A DNA stretch of 64,000 nucleotides, taken from the NCBI GenBank assembly GCA_910575155.1, contig CAJTDX010000003.1:124001-188000 (forward strand), read 5' to 3'. The notes beneath the pieces are model-generated. The model had not been told where the DNA came from, did no database searches, and saw nothing but the letters and a program-made list of their open reading frames with translations. Within the stretch, counting starts at the first letter, position 1. Each line of letters begins with the position of its first letter. The DNA is from Lachnospiraceae bacterium (GTDB taxonomy: Bacteria; Bacillota; Clostridia; Lachnospirales; Lachnospiraceae). Below are positions 1 through 8,596 of this stretch, piece after piece. A program made the translations under genes and the position numbers.

Positions 1-818
1 TAGGGCAGTTTTAAGGTGCGTAGTTCGTTTTCTTCCTCATAGTAGAGGACAAATCTGGCATTAAGAAGTTCTTGAAATGTCAGAACTTCCTGGATTTGAT
101 GTCTGTCAAGCTCAATCTGCTGAATATTTATTTTTTCGCCTCCTTTTTTCCCGATTTTACATATGTTTTCTTTTATATACAGGAGCTGATCTTCTCCATA
201 GCCAAACAAATAGGCAAAAGAATCCGGATTTGTATATTGTCTGGGAACATAAACAAATTCATACTTTGCAAAGTCGCTTTTTATCCAGCTAAGCGCCTGT
301 TCACGGAATTTTCCCGGTATTTCATATATGTTCCAGATTTTCACAGGCCAATCCGCAAAAGCAGTGTGATGGCTTTTCATCATCATACTGTCGGAATGAG
401 CAGATCCGGTAATGTTTTCTTCCATTTTCAGCAAACCGCTGTAAATCATATCAAGAATTTGTGGATCAATTCCCTGTGTGAGCTGTATATTAAAACAAAG
501 TATTTCATTTCTAACCGCGGATTCCAGTTGTTGTGCTTTTTTTGTTGGATATATTCTGTTTTGCCGCTTATCGTTTTCATCCTTCAACCGGATCAGATAA
601 CCTTTTGCCTCTAAAGATTTCAGAGCGCGGGTTGTAGCTGCTTTGTCTACGCATACAAGTGCGGTGAGTTCCTCCTGAGTAAGTCCTTTTTGATGATTCA
701 TTTCTAAGAAGAATGGTTGTTCTGCAACAGTGATATCATATTCTTCGAGCATATTGCTTAGATAAACCTGATTTTTTCTGGCGAGCAATGCAATGATTTG
801 TGAAATACTCTTTTCCAT
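1..818 (-). CDS. MarR-family regulator with extra C-terminal domain (partial)
   Basis: The reading frame begins at the ATG at 818-816, behind an AGGAGA ribosome site, and stays open to the left edge, so 272 codons are visible and the C-terminus is missing. Residues 1 to about 140 form a MarR-type winged helix: helix-turn-helix around LTQEELTALVCVDKAATTRA, then a wing with the pattern KDENDKRQNRIYPT. Ordinary MarR proteins end near residue 145. This one runs on for at least 125 more residues, rich in aromatic and charged beta-strand-like segments (for example FAYLFGYGEDQLLYIKE). I cannot name the extra domain; a bacterial PH-like fold is only a guess. A sigma-A promoter with an overlapping inverted repeat precedes it, suggesting autoregulation. 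The N-terminal call is firm; target and ligand are unknown. Confidence 0.8.
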   Translation of the reverse strand, partial: MEKSISQIIALLARKNQVYLSNMLEEYDITVAEQPFFLEMNHQKGLTQEELTALVCVDKAATTRALKSLEAKGYLIRLKDENDKRQNRIYPTKKAQQLESAVRNEILCFNIQLTQGIDPQILDMIYSGLLKMEENITGSAHSDSMMMKSHHTAFADWPVKIWNIYEIPGKFREQALSWIKSDFAKYEFVYVPRQYTNPDSFAYLFGYGEDQLLYIKENICKIGKKGGEKINIQQIELDRHQIQEVLTFQELLNARFVLYYEEENELRTLKLP

Positions 819-848
819 TTCTCTTCTCCTAACGTTTTTGTTGTATTT

Positions 849-877
849 ATTATAACCCTGATTGATTGAGCGGTCAA
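849..877 (-). promoter_or_regulatory. Sigma-A promoter of the MarR-like gene
   Basis: On the minus strand the -35 is TTGACC (877-872) and the -10 is TATAAT (854-849), separated by 17 bp. It lies about 30 bp upstream of the start codon at 818. This is a near-consensus housekeeping promoter. Confidence 0.75.
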
Positions 878-880
878 CAA
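862..880. promoter_or_regulatory. Inverted repeat over the -35 box, candidate MarR operator
   Basis: The plus strand reads TTGATTGA-GCGG-TCAACAA, a nearly perfect inverted repeat with one extra base in the left arm. It covers the -35 box of the regulator's own promoter, the usual position for a MarR autorepression site. Its role is inferred from position and symmetry only. Confidence 0.4.
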
Positions 881-962
881 TTTTTATTGAGAAATCAAAT
901 AAGAGTGAACTGGCAAAACAAAATAAATGCTGCGGCATATATTAATAGAAAAAGGAATCCAT

Positions 963-1850
963 ATGGACAGAGTCAGAAAGATTTTGAATGCCCATGCAGC
1001 ATATAACAGAGGGTATTTGGGAGAAAATATAGGAGTGGCGATTCTGGATACGGGAATATTTCCCCATGCAGATTTTGGAGAACGGATTAGCTGCTTTTTG
1101 GATTTTATTAATGGAAGAAAAAGAGTATATGACGACAACGGACATGGGACGCATATTGCAGGAATTATCGGCGGAGATGGAGGAAGCTCCGGCGGGAAAT
1201 ATATGGGAATTGCTCCGCGCTGTCATTTTATAATTTTAAAGATTTTAGATAAAAAGGGCAATGGAAATACGGAAAATGTAGTACAGGCAATTCAGTGGCT
1301 GGTGCGTTACAAGGATCTGTACCGGATACGGATTGTCAATATTTCCATTGGAATGGTGCTGCAGGCAGAGAGTCAGGAACGTGTACGTCTGTTAAAGGCG
1401 GTGGAGTTTGCCTGGGACAATAATCTGGTGGTGGTAGCGGCGGCAGGGAATAATGGGCCGAAAGAGCACAGTGTTACAGTGCCGGGGATCAGCCGTAAGG
1501 TGATTACGGTAGGATGCTACGATGACAACAGAGAGCAGATCGGCAGAACTATGCTGAAACCGGAATATTCCGGACGCGGTCCTACCGAACATTGTGTGGT
1601 AAAGCCGGAGCTGGTAGTGCCTGGGACAAATGTGGCGAGCTGCGCCAATCAGCAGGGACTTTATACGAAAAAGAGCGGGACTTCTATGGCAGCGCCTATG
1701 GTAAGCGGCAGTATTGCGCTGCTGCTGAGCAAATATCCCTGTTTTTCTCCGGCAGAAGTAAAACTGCGTTTGTATCAGAGAGCCGTGGATTTGGCACTGC
1801 CCCTGTCAAAACAGGGCTGGGGAATGGTAGACATTGGAAGACTCTTATGA
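963..1850 (+). CDS. Intracellular subtilisin-like S8 serine protease
   Basis: A 295-residue subtilase with the full catalytic triad: Asp29 in AILDTG, His61 in GHGTH and Ser241 in SGTSMAAP. The oxyanion Asn region reads AAAGNNGP. There is no signal peptide and no propeptide, so it probably works in the cytoplasm like the IspA/AprX type, although it lacks a recognised IspA-type N-terminal inhibitory extension. I chose the ATG at 963 because AAAGGA lies 8 nt upstream; an in-frame ATG at 927 has no ribosome site. It is divergent from the MarR-like gene and is followed after 35 nt by cardiolipin synthase. The substrate is unknown; roles in protein turnover during stationary phase or sporulation are typical of the family. 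Confidence 0.9.
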   Translation: MDRVRKILNAHAAYNRGYLGENIGVAILDTGIFPHADFGERISCFLDFINGRKRVYDDNGHGTHIAGIIGGDGGSSGGKYMGIAPRCHFIILKILDKKGNGNTENVVQAIQWLVRYKDLYRIRIVNISIGMVLQAESQERVRLLKAVEFAWDNNLVVVAAAGNNGPKEHSVTVPGISRKVITVGCYDDNREQIGRTMLKPEYSGRGPTEHCVVKPELVVPGTNVASCANQQGLYTKKSGTSMAAPMVSGSIALLLSKYPCFSPAEVKLRLYQRAVDLALPLSKQGWGMVDIGRLL

Positions 1851-1885
1851 TAAAATGGACTGGTTAATACGAGAGGATGAATCAG

Positions 1886-3424
1886 ATGAAGAAAATCAAG
1901 AAATTTTTACTGGGAAGAGCGACGATTGTAGCATTGGCGATTTTGCTTCAGCTTTTATGGATTTTATCGTTTTTGCAGGGATTCCGTATGAGGTATTCTT
2001 TTTTAAATTCCATCATTGATATTATAGCAATCTTTGTCGTGCTTGTAATTGTCAATAAAAAGAGCAATCCTTCCTACAAGATTGCCTGGATGGTAGTGAT
2101 TCTTGTTATTCCTATTGTGGGGCTTTTGGTTTATTTTATTTTTGGGCGTTCGGAATTAACGCGTCCGACCCGTAAGAGGATGGAAGCCATTAATAGTGAG
2201 ATGGAATTGAAACTGCCGGACAATGCGGACGTTTTGGCGAATATTCGGGAAGAGGATAAGGCTGTGTACCGCCAGGCAAAATATATCCGGGACTGGGCGA
2301 AGTTTCCGATTTACCAGAATACGGCGACCAAATATTATAAGACCGGAGAAGAAATGTTTCCTGACATTTTAAAAGCGCTGGAGGAAGCGCAGCACTTTAT
2401 TTTTATGGAATTTTTCATTGTGGAAGAAGGCTATATGTTTGGAAAGATTCTGGAAATATTAAAGCGCAAGGCGGCGCAGGGAGTGGATGTAAGATTTATT
2501 TATGATGATTTTGGCTGTGTGACCACACTTCCGGCAAAATATTACCAGAATATGCAGGAATGGGGAATTCAATGCGTTCGTTTTAATCCGTTGTATCCGG
2601 TGATGTCTGTAATTATGAATAATCGCGATCACCGCAAAATCCTGGTGTCAGACGGTAAGGTGGGCTTTACCGGAGGCATTAATCTGGCGGATGAATACAT
2701 TAATAAGGTGGAACGGTTCGGATACTGGAAAGACGCCGGACTGAGGCTGGAAGGAGAAGGCGTCTGGAGTTTTACGATTATGTTCCTGGAAATGTGGGAC
2801 TATATCAACCGGAGCAGCGAGACCGATTTTGCCAGATTCAGTCCCGGATGTTATCAGGAAAAACCGTTTGCCAACGACGGTTATGTTCAGCCCTATGCGG
2901 ACAGTCCTCTGGATTCTGAGACTACCGGAGAAAATATTTATATGAACATGATTGCAAAAGCAAAAGATTATGTTTATGTGTTTACCCCTTATCTGATTTT
3001 GGATAATGAAATGATCCGCACGCTGCAGAATGCGGCAAAGAGCGGGGTCGATGTGAGGATTATCATGCCGGGCATTCCCGATAAGAAGGTGGTTTACTGG
3101 ATGAGCCAGTCGTACTATGAACCTTTGATTGAATGCGGCGTGCGCATTTACCAATACAAACCAGGATTTCTTCATGCGAAATGTTTTGTAAGCGACGACA
3201 GTCTGGCGACGGTGGGAAGTATTAATATGGATTACCGGAGTCTGTACCTGCACTTTGAATGCGGTGTTTTCATGTATAAAACGGCGGCGGTTTTAGATGT
3301 AAAGAAGGATATGCTGCAGACCATGGAAGAAGCGGAAGAAATTAACATGGAATTTTGTCAGAAACGTCCGGCGGCGATTCGTACGTTTCTGGGGGTGGTG
3401 CGACTTTTTGCCCCGCTTTTATAA
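1886..3424 (+). CDS. cls: Cardiolipin synthase
   Basis: A 512-residue membrane phospholipase-D-family enzyme that joins two phosphatidylglycerol molecules into cardiolipin and glycerol. The N-terminus has two or three transmembrane segments (about residues 8-80) ending in the conserved PxxGxxxYxxFG-like region. Two HKD motifs are visible: HRKILVSDGKVGFTGG near residue 249 and HAKCFVSDDSLATVGS near residue 430, giving the paired active site. The protein closes with the usual PLL-type tail. An ATG at 1877 is in frame, but GAGAGG ends immediately before it; the same GAGAGG is 9 nt from the ATG at 1886, which I prefer. It may be cotranscribed with the subtilase gene. Confidence 0.95.
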   Translation: MKKIKKFLLGRATIVALAILLQLLWILSFLQGFRMRYSFLNSIIDIIAIFVVLVIVNKKSNPSYKIAWMVVILVIPIVGLLVYFIFGRSELTRPTRKRMEAINSEMELKLPDNADVLANIREEDKAVYRQAKYIRDWAKFPIYQNTATKYYKTGEEMFPDILKALEEAQHFIFMEFFIVEEGYMFGKILEILKRKAAQGVDVRFIYDDFGCVTTLPAKYYQNMQEWGIQCVRFNPLYPVMSVIMNNRDHRKILVSDGKVGFTGGINLADEYINKVERFGYWKDAGLRLEGEGVWSFTIMFLEMWDYINRSSETDFARFSPGCYQEKPFANDGYVQPYADSPLDSETTGENIYMNMIAKAKDYVYVFTPYLILDNEMIRTLQNAAKSGVDVRIIMPGIPDKKVVYWMSQSYYEPLIECGVRIYQYKPGFLHAKCFVSDDSLATVGSINMDYRSLYLHFECGVFMYKTAAVLDVKKDMLQTMEEAEEINMEFCQKRPAAIRTFLGVVRLFAPLL

Positions 3425-3425
3425 A

Positions 3426-3473
3426 GTTCAGAGCGCCAAAAAATGCGGTGTCAGAGAGTTTGGCACTCCGAAC
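3426..3473. terminator. Inverted repeat between convergent cls and the carboxypeptidase
   Basis: GTTC (3426-3429) and GCCAAA (3435-3440) pair with TTTGGC (3459-3464) and GAAC (3470-3473). On the minus strand the right arm is preceded by a run of T. It sits between two convergent genes and could end transcription from both sides, but it lacks a clean T tail. Confidence 0.4.
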
Positions 3474-3485
3474 GGCTATAAACAT

Positions 3486-4661
3486 TTATACAAAGAATGC
3501 GTCTAATGCTTTGAGAAAATAATCTTTGAACTGCGCTTTTTTTACAGATTCATGAAAAAGTACATTGACGGAGCCGATTTCCTGATTATTTAATTTGTAT
3601 ACCAGTTTTCCGGCAACCTGCCCCTTTTTTACGGGAGCGTCCGCATGTTTGGGAAGTTTTAGTTCTTTTGTGATCTGAGACAGGTCTGCTCCGGTGACGT
3701 CCAGATAAGAAAAGTCGTTTTCATAGCCGAGGGAAACCTGCTCGGCAACACCGCCTGAAACAGCAAGTTTTGGGAGTTTTTCTTTCGATGTATCTGTGTA
3801 GACCTGGCATTTTCCAAAGCCGTAGTTGAGAAGCGTTGTGGCGTCCTGGAAGCGGACTTTATGGTCTGGCGCGGCCATCACTACGGCGATGAGTTCCAAT
3901 CCATCTTTTTTTGCAGTGGCGGAGACACAGTATTTTGCCTGATCCGTAGATCCTGTTTTTAAACCAGTGGCATAGGGATACTGCCGGATTAGTTTATTGG
4001 TGTTGGTCAGTCCGAATTCTGAAGAACCTCTTCTGGTTACATGGGTGATGTTTTCCATCCAGATCGTACAGTAGTCATGAATCTGGGGATATTTGGTAAT
4101 CAGTTCGCGGGACATCAGGGATATGTCTTTCGCAGTCGTCATATGTCCTTCCACATCCAGTCCGCAGCAGTTGACAAAAGTGGTGTTATTCATGCCAAGG
4201 TTTTTGGCGCGTTCGTTCATGTTTGCCACAAATTCCTGCTCGCTTCCGCAAATGTGCTCCGCCATGGCCACACAGGCGTCATTGGCGCTGGCGACGGAGA
4301 TACATTTGAGCATAGTTTCGACTGTCTGTGTTTCACCTGCCTCCAGAAAAACCTGAGAACCTCCCATACTGGCTGCATATTCTGAAACAGTTACTGTGTC
4401 GTCCAGGGAAATTTTTCCGGCTTCCAGGGCATCGAAAATCAGAATCATGGTCATGATCTTAGTGATACTGGCGGGATGCCGCAAAGTGTCCGGGTCTTTC
4501 TCATAAATAACCTGGCCAGTGGAAGCTTCCATCAGTACCACGGAAGGGGCAGAGACGGAGACTTCCTGGGCCGGCGCCTCCTGCGGGTCTGTCAGGGAGG
4601 CGGAAAGCCAGGAAGAGAACGGCAGAACAATGGATAATAGTAAAGATAACATACAATGCAT
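3486..4661 (-). CDS. Serine-type D-Ala-D-Ala carboxypeptidase (S11, PBP5-like)
   Basis: A 391-residue secreted penicillin-binding protein that trims the terminal D-Ala from peptidoglycan stem peptides. A short signal peptide covers about residues 1-22. The three active-site motifs are present: SITK with Ser65 as nucleophile, S-A-N at 125-127, and KTG at 235-237. The C-terminal region after residue 290 is the beta-rich PBP5_C domain and ends in a weakly amphipathic stretch likely to sit on the membrane. GGAGG lies 7 nt before the ATG at 4661. It is divergent from the metallophosphoesterase; the 77-bp gap is AT-rich and may hold promoters for both. A second S11 paralogue is at 7091-8479. Confidence 0.93.
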   Translation of the reverse strand: MHCMLSLLLSIVLPFSSWLSASLTDPQEAPAQEVSVSAPSVVLMEASTGQVIYEKDPDTLRHPASITKIMTMILIFDALEAGKISLDDTVTVSEYAASMGGSQVFLEAGETQTVETMLKCISVASANDACVAMAEHICGSEQEFVANMNERAKNLGMNNTTFVNCCGLDVEGHMTTAKDISLMSRELITKYPQIHDYCTIWMENITHVTRRGSSEFGLTNTNKLIRQYPYATGLKTGSTDQAKYCVSATAKKDGLELIAVVMAAPDHKVRFQDATTLLNYGFGKCQVYTDTSKEKLPKLAVSGGVAEQVSLGYENDFSYLDVTGADLSQITKELKLPKHADAPVKKGQVAGKLVYKLNNQEIGSVNVLFHESVKKAQFKDYFLKALDAFFV

Positions 4662-4738
4662 AGCATAACCTCCGGGAAATGCGGCTAATTTTATAGCACA
4701 TTTAATATACTATAATGTAAGCAGAGGGCGTGGACAAT

Positions 4739-5599
4739 ATGACTGTTTTACTAATAATTTTGCTTGCCGCAGTGGGATATATCCTGTGGCAGAAATGGGA
4801 GCTGACGAAATTTCAGGTTACTACCTGTCAAATACGTTCCCCCAAACTGCAGAAACAGGCTTCGGCAGTGGTGATTGCGGATCTTCATGGATTTTCATAC
4901 GGGAGAGAAAACAATAGGCTTTTGCAGCAGATTCGGTCGATAAATCCGCATGTGATCCTGATTGCCGGAGACATGCTGGTATCTAAATATGAAAAAACCT
5001 ATCAGACCGCGTGGAAAACGCTGGCAGAACTTGTGAAAATTGCTCCGGTTTACTATGGTTACGGCAACCATGAGAGCCGTCTCAAAGATCCGGAGCGGCT
5101 CAATCATCTTCCGTTTTTGCAGTATATAAAACAAGTGCAGGAATTAGGGGTGCATGTTCTGGAAACAGAGAGCAGACAGGTTTCTCTGGGTGAAAATCAG
5201 GTTATGCTGTCTGCTCTGGAACTGGAGATGACTTATTATGAGAAGGGCAGAATCGTGCCAATGGAGCCTTCGTATATCAAAGATCGTCTGGGCGGGCCAG
5301 AGGAAGAAATGTTTCAGATTTTGCTGGCCCATAACCCGGCTTATGCCGAGTATTACGCGCAATGGGGAGCTGACGTGACTTTTTGCGGCCACAACCATGG
5401 AGGACTGATCCGTATTCCCGGGATTGGGAGTGTGATATCTCCGCAGTATACATTATTTCCCAAATATGACGCAGGGGACCTTCGCTTTGGCAATCGCCAT
5501 GTAATTGTCAGCAGAGGACTCGGCACCCATACCTTTCATGTGCGGATCTTTAATCGCGCCGAGCTGCTGGAAATAAAATTTTTGCCGGAAAATTCTTGA
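4739..5599 (+). CDS. Membrane-anchored metallophosphoesterase
   Basis: A 286-residue calcineurin-like phosphoesterase. One N-terminal transmembrane helix (residues about 2-20) is followed by the ordered metal-binding motifs: D-L-H in IADLHG, GD in IAGDML, GNHE, H in LLAHNP and GHNHGG. This architecture matches the YkuE/LpxG-like group. The true substrate cannot be told from sequence; without LPS in a Firmicute, UDP-diacylglucosamine is unlikely. The ATG at 4739 has GAGG upstream at about 11 nt; an in-frame GTG at 4730 lies too close to that site. A TATAAT at 4711-4716 is a plausible -10, but I see no good -35. Confidence 0.88.
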   Translation: MTVLLIILLAAVGYILWQKWELTKFQVTTCQIRSPKLQKQASAVVIADLHGFSYGRENNRLLQQIRSINPHVILIAGDMLVSKYEKTYQTAWKTLAELVKIAPVYYGYGNHESRLKDPERLNHLPFLQYIKQVQELGVHVLETESRQVSLGENQVMLSALELEMTYYEKGRIVPMEPSYIKDRLGGPEEEMFQILLAHNPAYAEYYAQWGADVTFCGHNHGGLIRIPGIGSVISPQYTLFPKYDAGDLRFGNRHVIVSRGLGTHTFHVRIFNRAELLEIKFLPENS

Positions 5600-5624
5600 A
5601 AAAGAATGGAAATACAGGTAGAAT
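5596..5624 (+). promoter_or_regulatory. Sigma-A promoter of scpA-scpB
   Basis: TTGAAA (5596-5601), 17 bp, TAGAAT (5619-5624). It begins inside the last codons of the metallophosphoesterase gene and lies 42 bp before scpA. Confidence 0.65.
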
Positions 5625-5666
5625 AGTAGACAGCGTTTTGGGACAGGCAATGATTGAGGTATTTTT

Positions 5667-6413
5667 ATGGATTTGAAAGTGAAACTGCAAGTATTTGAAG
5701 GTCCGCTGGATCTTCTTTTGCATCTGCTGGAAAAAAATAAAGTAAATATATACGATATTCCAATTGTAGAGATTACCAATCAGTATCTGGAATACATCAA
5801 TGAGATGAAACGGCACGATCTGAACATTGTCAGCGAATTTCTGGTAATGGCGGCTACTTTGCTGGATATCAAGTCCCGGATGCTGCTTCCGAAAGAGGAG
5901 AAAGAGGAAGAAGAACAGGACCCAAGGGCAGAACTGGTACAGAAGCTTCTGGAATATAAGATGTACAAATGTATGTCCTATGAACTGAAAGACCGCCAGG
6001 TGGACGCTCAGAAGGTGATGTTCAAGACGCCGACGATACCGGAGGAAGTCCGCCAGTATGAGGAACCGGTGGATTTAGAACAGTTGTTGTCAGATATCAC
6101 ATTAAAAAAGCTGAATGCCGTTTTTAAATCTGTGATGCGCAAAAGAGAAGACAAAATTGATCCCATTCGTTCGAAGTTCGGTAAGATTGAGAAGGAAGAG
6201 GTGTCCCTGGAGGAGCGGATGGATTATCTTTTGCAGTATGCACTGACCCATCAGCGTTTCAGTTTTCGCGGGATTCTGGAAACGCAGAGCACGAAAATGG
6301 AAGTCATCGTTACATTTTTATCCATTTTGGAACTGATGAAAACGGGAAAGATCCTGATTTCTCAGGAATACATATTTGACGATATTCTCATAGAATCAAA
6401 AATTGCGGCATGA
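5667..6413 (+). CDS. scpA: Segregation and condensation protein A
   Basis: A 248-residue kleisin subunit that bridges the SMC heads with ScpB in the condensin complex for chromosome segregation. The N-terminal SMC-neck-binding segment reads VFEGPLDLLLHLLEKNKVNI, a hallmark of ScpA. It is followed by an acidic linker (residues about 80-90) and a C-terminal winged-helix region (VTFLSILELMKTGKI). Length and order are normal for Firmicutes. It overlaps the region of the next gene and is followed by scpB, as in Bacillus, where scpA-scpB are likewise followed by a D,D-carboxypeptidase. Confidence 0.96.
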   Translation: MDLKVKLQVFEGPLDLLLHLLEKNKVNIYDIPIVEITNQYLEYINEMKRHDLNIVSEFLVMAATLLDIKSRMLLPKEEKEEEEQDPRAELVQKLLEYKMYKCMSYELKDRQVDAQKVMFKTPTIPEEVRQYEEPVDLEQLLSDITLKKLNAVFKSVMRKREDKIDPIRSKFGKIEKEEVSLEERMDYLLQYALTHQRFSFRGILETQSTKMEVIVTFLSILELMKTGKILISQEYIFDDILIESKIAA

Positions 6414-6439
6414 CAGGGCAAAAACAGAATGGAGCGTAT

Positions 6440-7009
6440 ATGAAGGCAGAACAATATCAGGCAATCATAGAAGGAATCCTCTTTACTATGGGGGATACAG
6501 TAGAGATCACGAGGCTGGCGGAAGCTCTGGAGCTGGAAACAGAGCAGGTGCGCAAGCTCGTACGCCGGATGACAGAGCGGTATGAGCAGGAAGACCGGGG
6601 AATTCAGATTATGGAAATCGGGGACGCAGTTCAGATGTGTACGAAAAAAGAACTGTATGAATACCTCATAAAAGTTGCAAAACAGCCCAGACAGCATGTA
6701 CTGACAGACGTCCTCTTAGAGACGTTATCCATTATCGCTTATAAGCAGCCGATTACCCGTCTTGAGATTGAAAAAATCCGGGGGGTGTCCTGTGCCCATG
6801 CCGTCAATAAACTGGTAGAATATAATCTGGTCTGTGAATTGGGAAGGCTGGACGCCCCCGGACGGCCTCTTCTTTTTGGGACAACAGAAGAATTTCTTCG
6901 CAGCTTCGGCGTTCAGTCTATTGAAGAACTTCCCGTACTGAATCAGGATCAGATGGAGGAATTCCGGCAGCAGGCAGAGGAGGAGATGAATCTCAAACTG
7001 AATGTATAA
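6440..7009 (+). CDS. scpB: Segregation and condensation protein B
   Basis: A 189-residue ScpB with two winged-helix domains. Recognisable segments are the N-terminal IIEGILFTMGDTVEI and the second-domain block LETLSIIAYKQPITRLEIEK. It dimerises and binds ScpA in the SMC complex. A longer frame opens at 6410 and overlaps the scpA stop, but GGAG at 6431-6434 sits 5 nt before the ATG at 6440 and homologues begin there. Probably cotranscribed with scpA. Confidence 0.95.
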   Translation: MKAEQYQAIIEGILFTMGDTVEITRLAEALELETEQVRKLVRRMTERYEQEDRGIQIMEIGDAVQMCTKKELYEYLIKVAKQPRQHVLTDVLLETLSIIAYKQPITRLEIEKIRGVSCAHAVNKLVEYNLVCELGRLDAPGRPLLFGTTEEFLRSFGVQSIEELPVLNQDQMEEFRQQAEEEMNLKLNV

Positions 7010-7028
7010 ACGTTGTCTTAATCTATAC

Positions 7029-7054
7029 ATAAAACGTCAGATTTCTCATATAAT
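7029..7054 (+). promoter_or_regulatory. Possible sporulation (sigma-E-like) promoter before the second carboxypeptidase
   Basis: CATATAAT at 7047-7054 resembles the -10 of mother-cell sigma-E promoters, with ATA at 7029-7031, 15 bp upstream, as a weak -35. The same bases contain TATAAT, so a sigma-A -10 is equally possible. The call leans on Bacillus, where the carboxypeptidase gene next to scpB is sporulation-specific. Confidence 0.3.
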
Positions 7055-7090
7055 GAAGGGAAATCAGGAAGCGGAAGTGAAAAGACGTTT

Positions 7091-8479
7091 ATGAAAATCG
7101 CTAATCTGCAGATAATTTGCCATCAGAAAGGAAACAGGAGAGAACAGGAGCTGCAAAAAAAGTACAAACGTTGGAAAAAAGCAGGATTCGGCAGCCGTAT
7201 CCTGCTTTTTGCGCTGTGTGCGCTGATAGGAGCAGGCAGCAGATGTATTATTTCAGCGGAAAACCTTGAAAGGCAGGAAGAAAAAGTTCCATTGCAGTCA
7301 TCTGCGGGGAATGCGGGCGAACATCAGGCGGCAGCCTTGCCTCAGCCCGATCTTACCCTGTATGCCAAATCGGCAGTTTTGATGGATGCCGACAGCGGAA
7401 GGGTGCTTTACGAGAAAAATGGTTACGAGCATCTGCCGAATGCCAGTACGACTAAAATTATGACCTGTATTCTTGCCCTGGAACAGGGAGATCTGGATGC
7501 TGAAGTGAAAGTCAGCAGCTATGCGGCCTCCATGCCCAAAGTACGTCTTGGAATGACCGCAGACGATACGTTCCGGCTGAAGGATCTTTTGTACTCCCTG
7601 ATGCTGGAATCCCATAATGATTCAGCCGTGGCAATTGCAGAACATATCGCCGGAAGCGTGGAACAATTTGCCGAAAAAATGAACCGGAAGGCAAAGGAAC
7701 TTGGCTGCAAAGATACATATTTTATTACGCCCAATGGACTGGACGGGCAGAACGAGGCGGGCGTACACGGCACGACGGCGGAAGACCTGGCAACAATTAT
7801 GAGCTATTGCATTAAAAATGAAGCTTTTCTGGAAATTACCAGAACCGCGAGCCATCAGTTTACGAATCTGAAAGGGACGAAGTCTTATAGCTGCAACAAT
7901 CACAATGCATTTTTGCAGATGATGGAGGGGGCGTTGTCTGGCAAAACCGGATTTACCGGGAATGCGGGGTATTGTTATGTAGGGGCGCTGAGACGGGAAG
8001 ACCGGACCTTTGTGGTAGCGCTGCTTGCCTGCGGCTGGCCAAATAGCAAGACTTATAAATGGGCGGATACCAAAGTATTGATGAATTATGGGCTTGAGCA
8101 GTATCAGAAGACGGACGTATATGAGTATGGCAAAACATTTTCACCGGTGAGCGTGTTGGATGCAGAGCCGGAGAACGGCAGACTTTACCAGGATGTAACG
8201 CTGCCGCTGGAGATTGCAGAAGAACAGCTTGTAGTGCTTAAGCGTGCGGATGAAGAAATAAAGACCATCTATGATATTCCGGAGACATTGGCGGCTCCTG
8301 TGGAGGCAGGGCAGAAGGTGGGAAGCGTGCGCTACTATCTGGGAGAACGGCAGATCGCGGAAATTCCAATCTGCGCCGGAAAAACGGTAAAGAAGCAGGA
8401 ATCTTCCTGGTATTGGGATTATCTTTTAAAGCTGTTTTTTATGGAACAGGAGTTTCACGGCGATGCAGCGGCAAAATAG
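7091..8479 (+). CDS. D-Ala-D-Ala carboxypeptidase (S11, DacB/DacF-like)
   Basis: A 462-residue penicillin-binding protein. A basic cytoplasmic lead of about 35 residues precedes one transmembrane helix (ILLFALCALIGAG), so it is a signal-anchor or has a late cleavage site. The active-site motifs are STTK near residue 119, SHN near 174 and KTG near 283. The C-terminal beta domain ends with a Trp/Tyr-rich segment (SSWYWDYLLKLFF) able to hold the membrane. Its place after scpAB matches dacB of Bacillus, which trims spore cortex peptidoglycan, but the spmA/spmB genes that usually follow are absent here. I infer a sporulation or cell-wall maturation role. No strong ribosome site is visible for the ATG at 7091. 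Confidence 0.9.
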   Translation: MKIANLQIICHQKGNRREQELQKKYKRWKKAGFGSRILLFALCALIGAGSRCIISAENLERQEEKVPLQSSAGNAGEHQAAALPQPDLTLYAKSAVLMDADSGRVLYEKNGYEHLPNASTTKIMTCILALEQGDLDAEVKVSSYAASMPKVRLGMTADDTFRLKDLLYSLMLESHNDSAVAIAEHIAGSVEQFAEKMNRKAKELGCKDTYFITPNGLDGQNEAGVHGTTAEDLATIMSYCIKNEAFLEITRTASHQFTNLKGTKSYSCNNHNAFLQMMEGALSGKTGFTGNAGYCYVGALRREDRTFVVALLACGWPNSKTYKWADTKVLMNYGLEQYQKTDVYEYGKTFSPVSVLDAEPENGRLYQDVTLPLEIAEEQLVVLKRADEEIKTIYDIPETLAAPVEAGQKVGSVRYYLGERQIAEIPICAGKTVKKQESSWYWDYLLKLFFMEQEFHGDAAAK

Positions 8480-8511
8480 TGAAAAAATTAGCAGAATTAT
8501 GTAAATATCTA

Positions 8512-8540
8512 TTGAAAAAAACTGTTAAAAGCGATACAAT
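8512..8540 (+). promoter_or_regulatory. Sigma-A promoter of the sodium-pump decarboxylase operon
   Basis: TTGAAA (8512-8517), 17 bp, TACAAT (8535-8540), 56 bp before the first gene. The following leader is AT-rich and ends in GGAGG before the ATG at 8597. Confidence 0.7.
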
Positions 8541-8596
8541 TACAATTGGAAGAAAATTTTTTTAAATTTTAAAAATACATGATGGAGGTTTAAGTA

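Noticed and set aside
6410-6439. scpB start at 6410 overlapping scpA
   Set aside because: The ATG at 6440 has a better-placed GGAG and matches family N-termini.
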